The notes under the pieces were generated by a model, which had not been told where the DNA came from, did no database searches, and saw only the letters and a list, made by a program, of their open reading frames with translations. A DNA stretch of 64,000 nt from Roseovarius pelagicus (lineage in GTDB: Bacteria > Pseudomonadota > Alphaproteobacteria > Rhodobacterales > Rhodobacteraceae): contig NZ_CP106738.1 of NCBI RefSeq assembly GCF_025639885.1, positions 1,860,001-1,924,000 on the forward strand, written 5' to 3'. The position numbers and the translations under genes are program-made. Positions 35,189 through 44,202 of the stretch are shown here, in pieces (the first letter of the stretch is position 1; every line of letters starts with the position of its first letter).

Positions 35189-36604
35189 GTGGTGATCGGT
35201 AGAATGGCGGAGGGCCTGACCCGCAGTTTCGACGCCGTCGGTGATACCCTGTCCGAGACGTTTTTTGAGCCGGTGATTCGCGTGGGCGTCACTGGCCTCG
35301 CTCGTTCGGGCAAGACGGTATTCATCACATCGCTGGTGGCCAACCTGATGGATCGGGGGCGAATGCCCGGCCTCGTTGCCGCTGCCGAAGGGCGGATCGA
35401 GGCCGCATTCCTGCAACCTCAGCCCGACAACACCGTGCCGCGTTTCGACTACGAAGAACATCTGGCAGCACTCACCGCCAATCAGCCCCACTGGCCGGGC
35501 AGCACCCGCACGATTTCCGAGTTGCGGCTATCACTACGGGTCCGCCCCGCCGGAATGCTGGCAGGACTAACCGGCCCGCGTACGGTCCACATTGATATTG
35601 TGGACTACCCCGGTGAGTGGCTGCTTGATCTGGCGCTGATGGATAAATGCTATGCCGAGTGGTCGGCGCAAACCCTGTCCGCGATGCAAAAACGCGCGGA
35701 GGCAGCAGGCGCGCTGTCGCTGGTCCGTGCAACCGACGCGGCGGGAGAGTGGGACGATCCGCAGATCAAGGCACTCGCCGCCGCATTCACGGATTATCTG
35801 ACCTCCGCACGGGACGCAGGGTATACGGGTATCGCGCCCGGTCGCTTTTTGTTGCCCGGCGCGCTGGAGGGTTCGCCGGCTCTGACCTTTGCCCCGCTGC
35901 CCCAGCCCGACCGTCCCGGCCGCCGCAGCCTCTGGCGCGAGATGGAGCGCCGCTATGACGCGTATCGGCGCGAAGTGGTCACACCATTCTTTCGCGACCA
36001 TTTTTCTCGGATCGACCGGCAAATCGTTTTGGTGGATGCATTGGGTGCTATTCATTCCGGCCCCCGTGCCGTGGCAGACCTGCAAGAGACGATGACCGAA
36101 ATTCTCTCGGCCTTTCGGCCGGGTCGCAACGCATTCCTCAGTCGTCTGTTGATGGGGCGTAGGGTGGAAAGGATTCTGTTTGCCGCGACCAAGGCAGACC
36201 ATCTGCACCACAGCCAGCATGCGCGTCTGACTGCTATCATGGAAGCCCTGACCCGCTCCGCCCGCGATCGCGCCCGTTTTAGCGGCGCTGAAACACAGGC
36301 TCTGGCTATTGCCGCCTTGCGTGCCACGATCGAAGAGACCCGTGAACATGATGGCACAGCACTGGACTGTGTCCGCGGCAAGCTGCTGGACAGCGGCAAG
36401 GAGGCCGCGTTTTACCCCGGCGCGCTGCCGGAAAACCCGTCTGCTTTGATCAGCGCGGCGCAAAAGGGTAAAGAGGCTTGGCTAGATCAAGATTATCAGA
36501 TCATGAAATTCGCACCCGCGCCGTTGACATTGCGGGCCGGTGACGGGCCGCCGCATATCAGGCTGGACCGGGCTGCACAGTTTCTGATCGGGGACAAGCT
36601 TTGA
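35189..36604 (+). CDS. YcjX family protein (P-loop, DUF463)
   Basis: A 471-residue YcjX-like putative GTPase. Walker A is GVTGLARSGKTVFI near residue 37, and a DYPGEWLLDL block serves as the G3-type motif. The gene is paired with YcjF downstream, as in E. coli where ycjX-ycjF belongs to the phage-shock/heat-induced group. A GTG at 35189 follows AAGGGG; an ATG 15 bases later is an alternative start. Biochemical function unknown. Confidence 0.88.
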   Translation: MVIGRMAEGLTRSFDAVGDTLSETFFEPVIRVGVTGLARSGKTVFITSLVANLMDRGRMPGLVAAAEGRIEAAFLQPQPDNTVPRFDYEEHLAALTANQPHWPGSTRTISELRLSLRVRPAGMLAGLTGPRTVHIDIVDYPGEWLLDLALMDKCYAEWSAQTLSAMQKRAEAAGALSLVRATDAAGEWDDPQIKALAAAFTDYLTSARDAGYTGIAPGRFLLPGALEGSPALTFAPLPQPDRPGRRSLWREMERRYDAYRREVVTPFFRDHFSRIDRQIVLVDALGAIHSGPRAVADLQETMTEILSAFRPGRNAFLSRLLMGRRVERILFAATKADHLHHSQHARLTAIMEALTRSARDRARFSGAETQALAIAALRATIEETREHDGTALDCVRGKLLDSGKEAAFYPGALPENPSALISAAQKGKEAWLDQDYQIMKFAPAPLTLRAGDGPPHIRLDRAAQFLIGDKL

Positions 36605-37068
36605 GCGCGCCCCGCCCGGCCCGGCTGCACCATGTGCCGCAACTGACCGCGATCCTCTGGGCGTTTTCCCGCAGAGCCCCGTGGCTGCCGCGTGTGCGGG
36701 CCCGACGCACCGATCTGCGACTGATGGCGAAAATCACGCACCGTGGCTGGGTGCGGATCGTGCCGGGGCGACGTGGCCCGGTGGGTTTCATTGCCCGCGA
36801 CGGCGCACGCATCCACGCGCTTTATGTGCATCCGCGTGCGCATCGCAGCGGGCTGGGAACCACACTGTTGGAGGATGCCAAATCCCGGTCCAAGCGGCTG
36901 GAACTGTGGGTGGCTGAGGCAAACCACCCGGCACGCGCCTTTTACGCCGCCCACGACTTTACCGAAGCGGCCCGCACCGAGGGTGGTGGCAACGACGAAA
37001 ATCTGCCGGACATCCTGATGGTCTGGCCGCCCGAAGAACGGGCGCAGGCAAGGAGTGCCCAACCATGA
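36601..37068 (+). CDS. GNAT family N-acetyltransferase
   Basis: A 155-residue acetyltransferase. The acetyl-CoA binding loop is HPRAHRSGLGTTLL (about residues 80-93), followed by LWVAEANHPARAFYAAHDF. A TTG start at 36601 overlaps the ycjX stop, and the stop overlaps ycjF by four bases, so it is translated within the ycjX-ycjF unit. The substrate is unknown. Confidence 0.82.
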   Translation: MSAPRPARLHHVPQLTAILWAFSRRAPWLPRVRARRTDLRLMAKITHRGWVRIVPGRRGPVGFIARDGARIHALYVHPRAHRSGLGTTLLEDAKSRSKRLELWVAEANHPARAFYAAHDFTEAARTEGGGNDENLPDILMVWPPEERAQARSAQP

Positions 37069-38084
37069 GAAAAGGTCCCATTCTGTTCGATATCGAGACC
37101 GAAGAACTCGGCAAGCCTGCGATCAATCCGGCCGAAGCTCCACCCGTACCTGACCACGACCCGGTGGGCGGGCCCACTCCGGAAGGGCGTGCAATGCAAA
37201 CTGTTGCAGCCCTTGGTGCGCGTAAAACAACGCGTCTGGGGCGGTTCTTTTGGTCACTGTTGTTGACCCTGCTTGGGGTGGTTGTGTCTGTCGCCGCGTG
37301 GGATTTCGTCACCGACCTGATCGCGCGCATGCCATTGTTGGGATACGCAGTCACAGTGCTGATCGCAGTTCTCGTGTTGGTTCTGGCGGTGATCGCCGTG
37401 CGCGAACTGGCGGCTTTTTCCCGCTTGCGCCGGATCGACACACTGCACCGCGCCGCTGACACCGCGCTGGCCGATGATGATCTGGCGGGCGCGCGCAAGG
37501 TGGTCGAGGGGCTGACGCAGCTATACGCGGCCCGCGAGGACACCGCATGGGGCCGGCAGCGCCTGCAAGAGCGACAAGCCGATCAGTTCGACCCCGCCAC
37601 GCTGCTGGCATTGGCCGAGGCCGAGTTGCTGGCACCGCTGGATGCTGCCGCGAAAAAAGAGGTCGAGGCCGCCGCCCGGCAGGTTGCCACTGTGACGGCC
37701 ATCGTCCCATTGGCACTGGCTGACGTGTTCGCCGCGCTCACCTCGAACCTGCGAATGATCCGGCGAGTTGCAGAGGTCTATGGCGGGCGATCCGGCACGC
37801 TGGGTAGCTGGCGACTGGCGCGCGCGGTCATGGCACATCTGGTGGCCACCGGCGCCGTCGCAGTGGGCGACGACCTGATCGGGTCCGTCGCAGGAGGCAG
37901 CCTGCTGTCCAAGCTATCGCGTCGCTTTGGCGAGGGAATCGTGAATGGCGCCCTGACCGCCCGCGTAGGCGTGGCCGCGATGGAGGTTTGCCGCCCGCTG
38001 CCCTTTTCTGCGGGCAAACGCCCCTCGGTTTCGCGACTGGTGAGCCGCGCACTCGCGGGGCTGTTTCCGGGATCGGGAAACTAA
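37065..38084 (+). CDS. TIGR01620/YcjF (DUF697) family membrane protein
   Basis: A 339-residue protein with an acidic Pro-rich cytosolic N-terminus (about 1-60), two transmembrane helices (about 65-85 and 92-112), then a long alpha-helical DUF697 domain. It matches TIGR01620/YcjF, partner of YcjX. It closes the three-gene unit and is convergent with the HExxH gene downstream. Function unknown. Confidence 0.88.
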   Translation: MRKGPILFDIETEELGKPAINPAEAPPVPDHDPVGGPTPEGRAMQTVAALGARKTTRLGRFFWSLLLTLLGVVVSVAAWDFVTDLIARMPLLGYAVTVLIAVLVLVLAVIAVRELAAFSRLRRIDTLHRAADTALADDDLAGARKVVEGLTQLYAAREDTAWGRQRLQERQADQFDPATLLALAEAELLAPLDAAAKKEVEAAARQVATVTAIVPLALADVFAALTSNLRMIRRVAEVYGGRSGTLGSWRLARAVMAHLVATGAVAVGDDLIGSVAGGSLLSKLSRRFGEGIVNGALTARVGVAAMEVCRPLPFSAGKRPSVSRLVSRALAGLFPGSGN

Positions 38085-38100
38085 ATCGCTTCCTCCCGGA

Positions 38101-39201
38101 CTACCCGTCGCATCGCTTTTTAATGAACTCCGTGTAAACGCCGATCTCGGCAGTGTATGCGGCAACTTCGTCTGCTGCCAGATTGGCCGGTGACTGCATA
38201 TAGGCATCATAGTTGCTGCTAGGTGCTGCGAAACCCCTGATCTCGGCGCGTGGTTTTAGCTGGATCGTGTAACCATCCCAGGTATCAATCGGACGATTGT
38301 TCATCTTACGACAGGTTGCCGCATGAACATTTTCATGTGAGCTAAATGCATTCAGAACAATCGCGGGTGTGCAGTTTGCACGCACTCTGGCTAGCGTTGG
38401 CATGTTGACCTTGCATGCAACTGGATCGGTAGAGGCCGATGCACCAGATTGCACTTCATTCAGGCTTCCGCTCTGGGCCGGAGCGGTATTGCCCTGATTT
38501 TTGACGGCAACGAATTCACCCTCAGCAGCCCATTTTTTCTCTAGCGCCTCGCCAGTACGGGTTTCTGCGTCTTCCAGATAGCTCAGTTCACCTGCTGTGC
38601 CCTCGTCGAATTTGTGCAGCACACCATTGTTGTCGAGATAGAACGATTGTTTGGAATTGTTGCCGCGCATTGCCGTTGCCTTGGCGCGGGCCAGCGCTTT
38701 TTTGTCGGCATAGGCATCTCGTATAGCTTCGGCCCATTCCAGTTCATCACGCACCCGCCTGCAGATACATTCTGCAGCACGGCCCCCGCCGGTCCGTTCC
38801 AACACTGTTTGTCGGTCCGCCTTGCCGACCGCCTTTAGCTCTGCGGGCACTTCCAAGGTCATGGTCAAGGTTTCGGCAGACGCGATACCCGCCTGAAGTA
38901 GCCCCTGATGGCCAGACTGGCCGCTGATGCGCCAGACAAATGTGCCGACACGCGTGGTTTCAGCCCCCTCGAAACTATCCCCCAGACATTGCAGGTTCAC
39001 GTTGACAGGGGGTCTGTTAGGTGGGTTTGCCCTCAGGTTGATTTCGGTCGGGCATTCTTCAGCCTCGTTGTTTAGATAGGTCAGACGTACATCTGACCCC
39101 ATCGCCCGGTAGACACCTTCGTCTGGAATTACGGAACATCTGCACCCGGCCGCTGCAGGACCGGCAATTAGCAACGCAACAAAAAACAATAATATCCGCA
39201 T
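38101..39201 (-). CDS. Secreted protein with HExxH zinc-protease motif, putative
   Basis: A 366-residue protein with an N-terminal signal peptide (residues 1-19, ending PAAAG) and four or more Cys pairs in the mature part. The feature of note is SSHENVHAATCRKMN, with H289-E290-x-x-H293, the zincin pattern. A downstream NLAADEVAAYTAEIG supplies candidate third-ligand Glu345 or Glu352. This fits a gluzincin-like metallopeptidase. The other regions are not recognised. The ATG at 39201 is chosen because the signal peptide starts there; the longer frame lies opposite the globin gene. No substrate or relative is known to me. Confidence 0.65.
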   Translation of the reverse strand: MRILLFFVALLIAGPAAAGCRCSVIPDEGVYRAMGSDVRLTYLNNEAEECPTEINLRANPPNRPPVNVNLQCLGDSFEGAETTRVGTFVWRISGQSGHQGLLQAGIASAETLTMTLEVPAELKAVGKADRQTVLERTGGGRAAECICRRVRDELEWAEAIRDAYADKKALARAKATAMRGNNSKQSFYLDNNGVLHKFDEGTAGELSYLEDAETRTGEALEKKWAAEGEFVAVKNQGNTAPAQSGSLNEVQSGASASTDPVACKVNMPTLARVRANCTPAIVLNAFSSHENVHAATCRKMNNRPIDTWDGYTIQLKPRAEIRGFAAPSSNYDAYMQSPANLAADEVAAYTAEIGVYTEFIKKRCDG

Positions 39202-39295
39202 GACAAAATCCTTATTCAAAAATCTTGCCAACAGATTGCCAGACTCACGCGCTGCGTTGCAAGGTTGATGCGCGAGGGCGGGAACCATGCACCGC

Positions 39296-39706
39296 CTAGC
39301 TGAATACTGGGACCTCGCCGGGAGGTTTGCGTATCTCAAGCCCGTAGAGGAACCCCTTGCTGATCCGGTGGGCCAGCGCCGACCACGCACAAGCGGTTGC
39401 CTCCGGCAGGCGTTCGGCCAGTACCGTATCAAACAGCCCCAGCCAGACGGGGAAATGCTCGGCCTGCACATCGCTGGCGGACATATGCACCTGCATCGGG
39501 TTGCCCGAATAATTACGTGTGCGCAGGATCGCGTTCGACCAGAAGCGAACAATCTTGGCCTCGTGCGCGGGCCATTCAGCGGGGGCTATATGCGCACCAA
39601 AGACCGGGCCCAGATCGGGGTCCTTGCGGACGCGCGCATAGAACACCGTGACCACCTGCGTGATCTCGTCCTCCGTGATGTCGAACTGTCTTAGCGGATT
39701 GGCCAT
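39296..39706 (-). CDS. Group III truncated hemoglobin
   Basis: A 136-residue 2-on-2 globin. The B-helix TVFYARVRKDP, the E-helix region WPAHEAKIVRFWSNAIL and the proximal-His region SDVQAEHFPVWLGLF are consistent with trHb group III. The proximal His lies in AEHF. These proteins bind oxygen or NO and are often linked to microaerobic or nitrosative conditions. The ATG at 39706 follows GGAGGG. The gene is divergent from the ileS leader. Confidence 0.85.
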   Translation of the reverse strand: MANPLRQFDITEDEITQVVTVFYARVRKDPDLGPVFGAHIAPAEWPAHEAKIVRFWSNAILRTRNYSGNPMQVHMSASDVQAEHFPVWLGLFDTVLAERLPEATACAWSALAHRISKGFLYGLEIRKPPGEVPVFS

Positions 39707-39818
39707 CTCAGCCCTCCTGCACATTGTCCGGCCTGACACTGTGGCAATCTGTGGATATTGGCCAGCGGGCAGATGGACGCAGGGCCGCGCGGCTCTGGAC
39801 GCCGCGAAACCCGCGCCC

Positions 39819-39824
39819 TATAAG
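39819..39824 (+). promoter_or_regulatory. Candidate -10 element for the ileS leader transcript
   Basis: TATAAG is placed seven bases before the leader ATG at 39832, with a poor -35 match (CTGGAC, 18 bases upstream). If used, the leader would be leaderless, as known for the trpL leader of Sinorhizobium. AAGG, which overlaps it, could instead be a ribosome site. Confidence 0.35.
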
Positions 39825-39831
39825 GTCAGAC

Positions 39832-39882
39832 ATGATGTACGCCACGGCGATCATTATTCGAATTATTTGCCCGGCGCTCTGA
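39832..39882 (+). CDS. Isoleucine-rich leader peptide upstream of ileS
   Basis: A 16-residue open frame, MMYATAIIIRIICPAL, ends 88 bases before the ileS ATG. Five of its codons encode Ile (ATC, ATT, ATT, ATT, ATT), four of them the less favoured ATT in this GC-rich genome, in a run of six interrupted only by one Arg codon. This is the expected form of an attenuation leader sensing charged tRNA-Ile. It overlaps the upstream arm of a hairpin. Expression has not been shown; the count of Ile codons and location are direct observations. Confidence 0.55.
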   Translation: MMYATAIIIRIICPAL

Positions 39883-39936
39883 CAGCATGAGCCGCCGGGA
39901 CAAGGCGTTTGACCAATCGCGCCGCCCCACCCCTTT
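39870..39936 (+). promoter_or_regulatory. Candidate transcription attenuator of ileS
   Basis: Three segments can pair alternately. A (CCCGGCGCTC, 39870-39879) pairs with B (GAGCCGCCGGG, 39889-39899; one bulge). The 3' part of B plus 39904-39907 pairs with 39920-39927 (GGG..GGCG with CGCC.CCC), followed by a C-rich and TTTT stretch. Ribosome stalling at Ile codons would free A and disrupt the second hairpin. The terminator hairpin is weak, so this is a model only. Confidence 0.4.
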
Positions 39937-39970
39937 TCCGATATGACCCGAAAGACAAAGGACGCCCCAG

Positions 39971-42964
39971 ATGTGCGCCGACCAAACCGAAACACCCGAT
40001 TATAAATCCACCCTGAACCTGCCGCAGACCGATTTTCCGATGCGCGCCGGCCTTCCCAAACGCGAGCCGGAATGGCTGGAACGTTGGGAGCAGATCGGCA
40101 TCTATGACCGTCTGCGCGACAAGGCTGCCGCAGCCCCCGGTTCGCGTGCGCCCTTTACTCTGCATGATGGCCCACCCTATGCCAACGGGCACCTGCATAT
40201 CGGGCATGCGCTGAACAAGACGATCAAGGACATGATCGTGCGTAGCCACCAGATGATGGGTTTTGAGTCGCGCTATATCCCCGGCTGGGACTGTCATGGC
40301 CTGCCCATCGAGTGGAAGATCGAAGAACAGTATCGCAAGAAAGGCAAGAACAAGGACGAGGTGCCGATCAACGAATTCCGCGCCGAGTGCCGCAACTTTG
40401 CCGCCGGGTGGGTCGATATCCAGCGCGACGAGTTCAAGCGTCTCGGTGTGACCGGCAACTGGGCCGCGCCGTATCTGACGATGGATTTTCACGCCGAGCG
40501 CGTGATCGCCGAGGAATTCATGAAGTTTCTGATGAACGGCACGCTTTACCAAGGTTCCAAGCCGGTGATGTGGTCACCAATCGAAAAGACAGCGCTGGCC
40601 GAGGCCGAGGTCGAGTATCACGACAAAGACAGTTTCACGATCTGGGTGAAGTTCAAGGTTGCAACGGCTCGAGGCGGCGCTTGGGATCCTCTTGATGGCC
40701 CACGCCCAGATGACGCTGATCTGTCCGCCTCAAACTTGAAAGACCTAGTGGGTGCTCATGTAGTGATCTGGACGACAACGCCTTGGACCATCCCCTCGAA
40801 CAAGGCCGTGGTTTACGGCGCGGGCATTTCCTACGGCCTCTACGAAGTTACCAGCACGCCAGAGGAATCGTGGGTCAATGTCGGCGACCGTTATCTGCTG
40901 GCCGACAATCTGGCCGCCGACGTGATGACCCGCGCGAGACTGGACGAGGGTATGTGGACGCGGGTGCGCGATGTCACCACTGGTGAACTGGCTGGTCTTA
41001 GCCTGTTACACCCGCTGGCAGGCTCCGAAGGGTCCGATGGTGAATGGGACACACCGCGCGATTTCCGCGCTGCCGATTTCGTCACCGACACCGAGGGTAC
41101 CGGTTTCGTCCACTGCGCCCCCAGCCACGGGATGGAGGAATACGAGCTATACCGCGATCTGAACATGCTGCAGGAGGTCATCACCTACAACGTGCTGGAT
41201 GATGGCTCTTTCCGGCCCGGTCTGCCGTTCTTTGGCGGTAAGTACATCCTCAACCGGAAGGGCGGCGAGGGCGATGCGAACAAGGCGGTCATCGACAAGC
41301 TGGCAGAGGTTGGCGGCCTGATGGCACGCGGCAAGATCAAGCACAGCTATCCGCATTCGTGGCGTTCCAAGGCACCGGTCATCTATCGCAACACGCCGCA
41401 ATGGTTCGCCGCCATCGACAAGACCGTGGGCGACGGGCAGGACATGCATGGCACCACCATCCGCCAGCGCGCCCTTACCGAGATCGACAACGTCAAATGG
41501 ACGCCGAAATCGGGACGCAACCGCCTACATTCGATGATGGAGGCACGGCCCGACTGGGTGCTGAGCCGCCAGCGTGCATGGGGTGTGCCGCTGACCTGCT
41601 TCACGCGCAAGGGCCTGCTGCCAACAGAAGACGATTTCCTGCTGCGCAACGCAGAGGTCAACGCGCGCATCACCGCAGCGTTCGAGGCCGAAGGTGCGGA
41701 CGCATGGTACGAGGACGGTGCCAAGGAACGGTTCCTGAGCGGGATCGTCAACCCGGATGACTATGATCAGGTGATGGATATCCTTGACGTGTGGTTCGAC
41801 AGCGGCTCGACCCATGCCTTTACTCTGCGGGATCGCCCGGACGGGACCGATGATGGCATCGCCGATGTCTACATGGAGGGCACCGACCAGCACCGCGGCT
41901 GGTTCCATTCGTCACTGTTGCAATCGGTTGGCACCACTGGCCGCGCACCTTACCGGCAGGTTGTCACGCATGGTTTCACGCTCGACGAAAAGGGCATGAA
42001 GATGTCCAAATCGCTGGGCAACACCATTGTGCCGGAAAAGATCGTGCAGCAATACGGCGCGGATATCCTGCGGTTGTGGGTAGCACAGACGGACTACACC
42101 GCTGACCAGCGTATCGGGCCAGAGATCCTGAAAGGCGTTGCCGACAGCTATCGCCGGTTGCGCAATACGATGCGTTATCTGCTGGGCGCGTTGTCGCATT
42201 TCAAAGAGAGCGATCGTATCGATCCCGATCAGATGCCAGAGCTCGAACGCCTTGTCCTGCACCGCACGGCCGAATTGGATGTGCGGGTACGCGAGGGCTA
42301 CGCCGCCTTTGATTTCCAAGGGGTGTTTCAGGCTCTTTTCAACTTCTGCACGCTCGACCTGAGCGCGTTCTATTTTGATATCCGCAAGGACGTTCTTTAC
42401 TGCGATGGTGACAGCGTTGAACGGCGCGCCGCGCACACCGTACTCGACCTGCTGTTTCATCGGCTGACCACATGGCTAGCACCAGTGCTGGTCTTCACGA
42501 TGGAGGAGGTCTGGTTAGAGCGGTTTCCAAGCGAGGGTAGCTCGGTGCACCTGCAGGACATGCCGGACACACCGCAAGATTGGCGCAATGACGCATTGGC
42601 CGAAAAATGGACGCGCATTCGTCGCGCGCGTCGTGTCGTAACTGCTGCGCTGGAGATCCAGCGCACGGCCAAAGTCATCGGCTCCTCACTAGAGGCGGCA
42701 CCGACAGTTTATGTTGCTGATGCCGAAACACTGGCCGCCCTGCGATCAGTTCCGTTCGCGGATATCTGCATCACATCGGACATAACGCTGACCGATGCGG
42801 ATGCGCCAGAAGACGCATTCACATTGCCGGAAACCGAAGGCGTGTCTGTCACCTTTGGCAAGGCCGAGGGGGGCAAATGTGAACGCTGCTGGAAAATTCT
42901 GCCTGATGTTGGCACGCATGAGCATGCAGGTACCTGCGGACGCTGCGACGCCGCGCTTAGCTGA
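39971..42964 (+). CDS. ileS: Isoleucyl-tRNA synthetase
   Basis: A 997-residue class I synthetase that charges tRNA-Ile. PPYANGHLHIGHALNK carries the HIGH motif and GMKMSKSLGN the KMSKS loop. The CP1 editing domain is present (WTTTPWTIPSNKAV and GTGFVHCAPSHG). The C-terminal zinc site reads CERCWK and CGRCDAAL. This is the bacterial-type IleRS, not the mupirocin-resistant type. It is preceded by an Ile-rich leader peptide, which suggests regulation by charging of tRNA-Ile. Confidence 0.96.
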   Translation: MCADQTETPDYKSTLNLPQTDFPMRAGLPKREPEWLERWEQIGIYDRLRDKAAAAPGSRAPFTLHDGPPYANGHLHIGHALNKTIKDMIVRSHQMMGFESRYIPGWDCHGLPIEWKIEEQYRKKGKNKDEVPINEFRAECRNFAAGWVDIQRDEFKRLGVTGNWAAPYLTMDFHAERVIAEEFMKFLMNGTLYQGSKPVMWSPIEKTALAEAEVEYHDKDSFTIWVKFKVATARGGAWDPLDGPRPDDADLSASNLKDLVGAHVVIWTTTPWTIPSNKAVVYGAGISYGLYEVTSTPEESWVNVGDRYLLADNLAADVMTRARLDEGMWTRVRDVTTGELAGLSLLHPLAGSEGSDGEWDTPRDFRAADFVTDTEGTGFVHCAPSHGMEEYELYRDLNMLQEVITYNVLDDGSFRPGLPFFGGKYILNRKGGEGDANKAVIDKLAEVGGLMARGKIKHSYPHSWRSKAPVIYRNTPQWFAAIDKTVGDGQDMHGTTIRQRALTEIDNVKWTPKSGRNRLHSMMEARPDWVLSRQRAWGVPLTCFTRKGLLPTEDDFLLRNAEVNARITAAFEAEGADAWYEDGAKERFLSGIVNPDDYDQVMDILDVWFDSGSTHAFTLRDRPDGTDDGIADVYMEGTDQHRGWFHSSLLQSVGTTGRAPYRQVVTHGFTLDEKGMKMSKSLGNTIVPEKIVQQYGADILRLWVAQTDYTADQRIGPEILKGVADSYRRLRNTMRYLLGALSHFKESDRIDPDQMPELERLVLHRTAELDVRVREGYAAFDFQGVFQALFNFCTLDLSAFYFDIRKDVLYCDGDSVERRAAHTVLDLLFHRLTTWLAPVLVFTMEEVWLERFPSEGSSVHLQDMPDTPQDWRNDALAEKWTRIRRARRVVTAALEIQRTAKVIGSSLEAAPTVYVADAETLAALRSVPFADICITSDITLTDADAPEDAFTLPETEGVSVTFGKAEGGKCERCWKILPDVGTHEHAGTCGRCDAALS

Positions 42965-42971
42965 TTTATGA

Positions 42972-42996
42972 CAGGGCGGCACCATGTGCCGCCCTG
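42972..42996 (+). terminator. Hairpin after ileS
   Basis: CAGGGCGGCA and TGCCGCCCTG form a perfect 10-bp stem with a 5-base loop, eight bases after the ileS stop. There is no T-run, so it may act with Rho or as an RNA stabiliser. Confidence 0.5.
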
Positions 42997-43047
42997 AATT
43001 GCTGACCGACATTTTCGGATAGGTGTCCTGCGCAAAGGAAACAACAG

Positions 43048-44202
43048 ATGAAGAACCGCCAACTCTCGCCCGCCACACGGCTCGCGCAGGCTCTGCACTA
43101 TCTGGATGAAGATACCGGCGCGATCATCCCCGCGATACACCCTTCGGCCACCTATGTCCGCGCTAACGATTATTCTGAACGCAAGCCGTATATCTACCGC
43201 CGAGACAGCAACCAGACGACGGACCACGCCGAAGCGATCATCGCTGACCTCGAAGGTGCGGCAGACACAATGCTGTTTGCCTCTGGCATGTCGGCGGCCA
43301 GTGCGGTGATGGATGCCCTACCCGCGCGCGCTCATGTGCTCGCGCCCGACGTGATGTATCATGGTGTGTTGCAACAGTTTCAGAAATTGCACGCGCTTGG
43401 CCGTCTCGATGTCACCTATTACAGCACTGGCGATCTGACGGCGATGCAGGCTGCGATGCGCAAGGGACAGACCGCTTTGGTCTGGGTCGAATCGCCGAAC
43501 AATCCTGATTGGGACGTGACTGATATCGCCGCCGCGGCCAAGATCGCCCATGATGCTGGTGCGCGGCTCTTTACCGATTGCACAGGCACACCGCCGTGCT
43601 GCACCCGCGCGCTGGAACTGGGGGCAGATATTTCGTTTCATTCGGCCACAAAATATCTGAACGGACATTCGGACGTGACGGCAGGTGCCCTGTCGGTCCG
43701 GGAGACGGGCGATTGGTGGGACGAGGTCTTCAATATCCGCAAACTGCAAGGCACCGTTTTACAATCATTTGATGCGTTTCTGCTGATCCGCGGCATGCGT
43801 ACGCTGATCCTGCGGGTCGAAAGGGCGACGCAGAACGCCCTCACATTTGCCGCACATTTTGAAGGGCACCCGCTGGTTGAGCGGGTTCTCTACCCGGGCC
43901 TGCCGTCCCATCCTGGACATGAGATTGCAAAACGCCAGACCGGGGGCATGTATGGCGGCATGATGTCGATCATCACCTGCGGCACCGAACAGACTGCGAT
44001 CGATACGGCGCTGGCCTGCGAGGTTTTCTATCCCGCCACTTCACTGGGAGGCGTCGAGAGCCTGATTGAGCACCGCAAAACCGTATCGGGCGAAGGGTTC
44101 AAGGTGCACCCGAACCTATTGCGGATCAGCATTGGGATCGAGGATGTAGACGATCTGATCGTGGATCTGGAGCAAGCCCTGACACGCGCTGCCGGGGGGT
44201 AA
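43048..44202 (+). CDS. Cys/Met metabolism PLP-dependent enzyme (cystathionine gamma/beta-lyase family)
   Basis: A 384-residue fold-type I PLP enzyme. The Schiff-base Lys is in SATKYLNGHSDVTAG, and the PLP-ring and phosphate-binding regions (FASGMSAASAVM, ESPNNPDWDV) match the family. It could be cystathionine beta-lyase, gamma-lyase or a trans-sulfurase-type enzyme; the active-site set does not settle which. AAAGGAAA precedes the ATG. It is convergent with trpS across a hairpin. Confidence 0.85.
   Translation: MKNRQLSPATRLAQALHYLDEDTGAIIPAIHPSATYVRANDYSERKPYIYRRDSNQTTDHAEAIIADLEGAADTMLFASGMSAASAVMDALPARAHVLAPDVMYHGVLQQFQKLHALGRLDVTYYSTGDLTAMQAAMRKGQTALVWVESPNNPDWDVTDIAAAAKIAHDAGARLFTDCTGTPPCCTRALELGADISFHSATKYLNGHSDVTAGALSVRETGDWWDEVFNIRKLQGTVLQSFDAFLLIRGMRTLILRVERATQNALTFAAHFEGHPLVERVLYPGLPSHPGHEIAKRQTGGMYGGMMSIITCGTEQTAIDTALACEVFYPATSLGGVESLIEHRKTVSGEGFKVHPNLLRISIGIEDVDDLIVDLEQALTRAAGG

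Noticed and set aside
35012..35491. Minus-strand ORF of 159 residues between truA and ycjX
   Set aside because: Most of it is antisense to ycjX. The last 42 codons look somewhat protein-like, but no ribosome site or homology supports a gene.
38101..39552. 483-residue form of the HExxH protein
   Set aside because: The extra N-terminus lies opposite the globin gene. The signal peptide starts at 39201.
39708..39995. Minus-strand 95-residue ORF opposite the ileS leader
   Set aside because: It has an Arg/Gly/Ser-rich shadow-type composition and would overlap the ileS leader and the globin promoter; no family signal.
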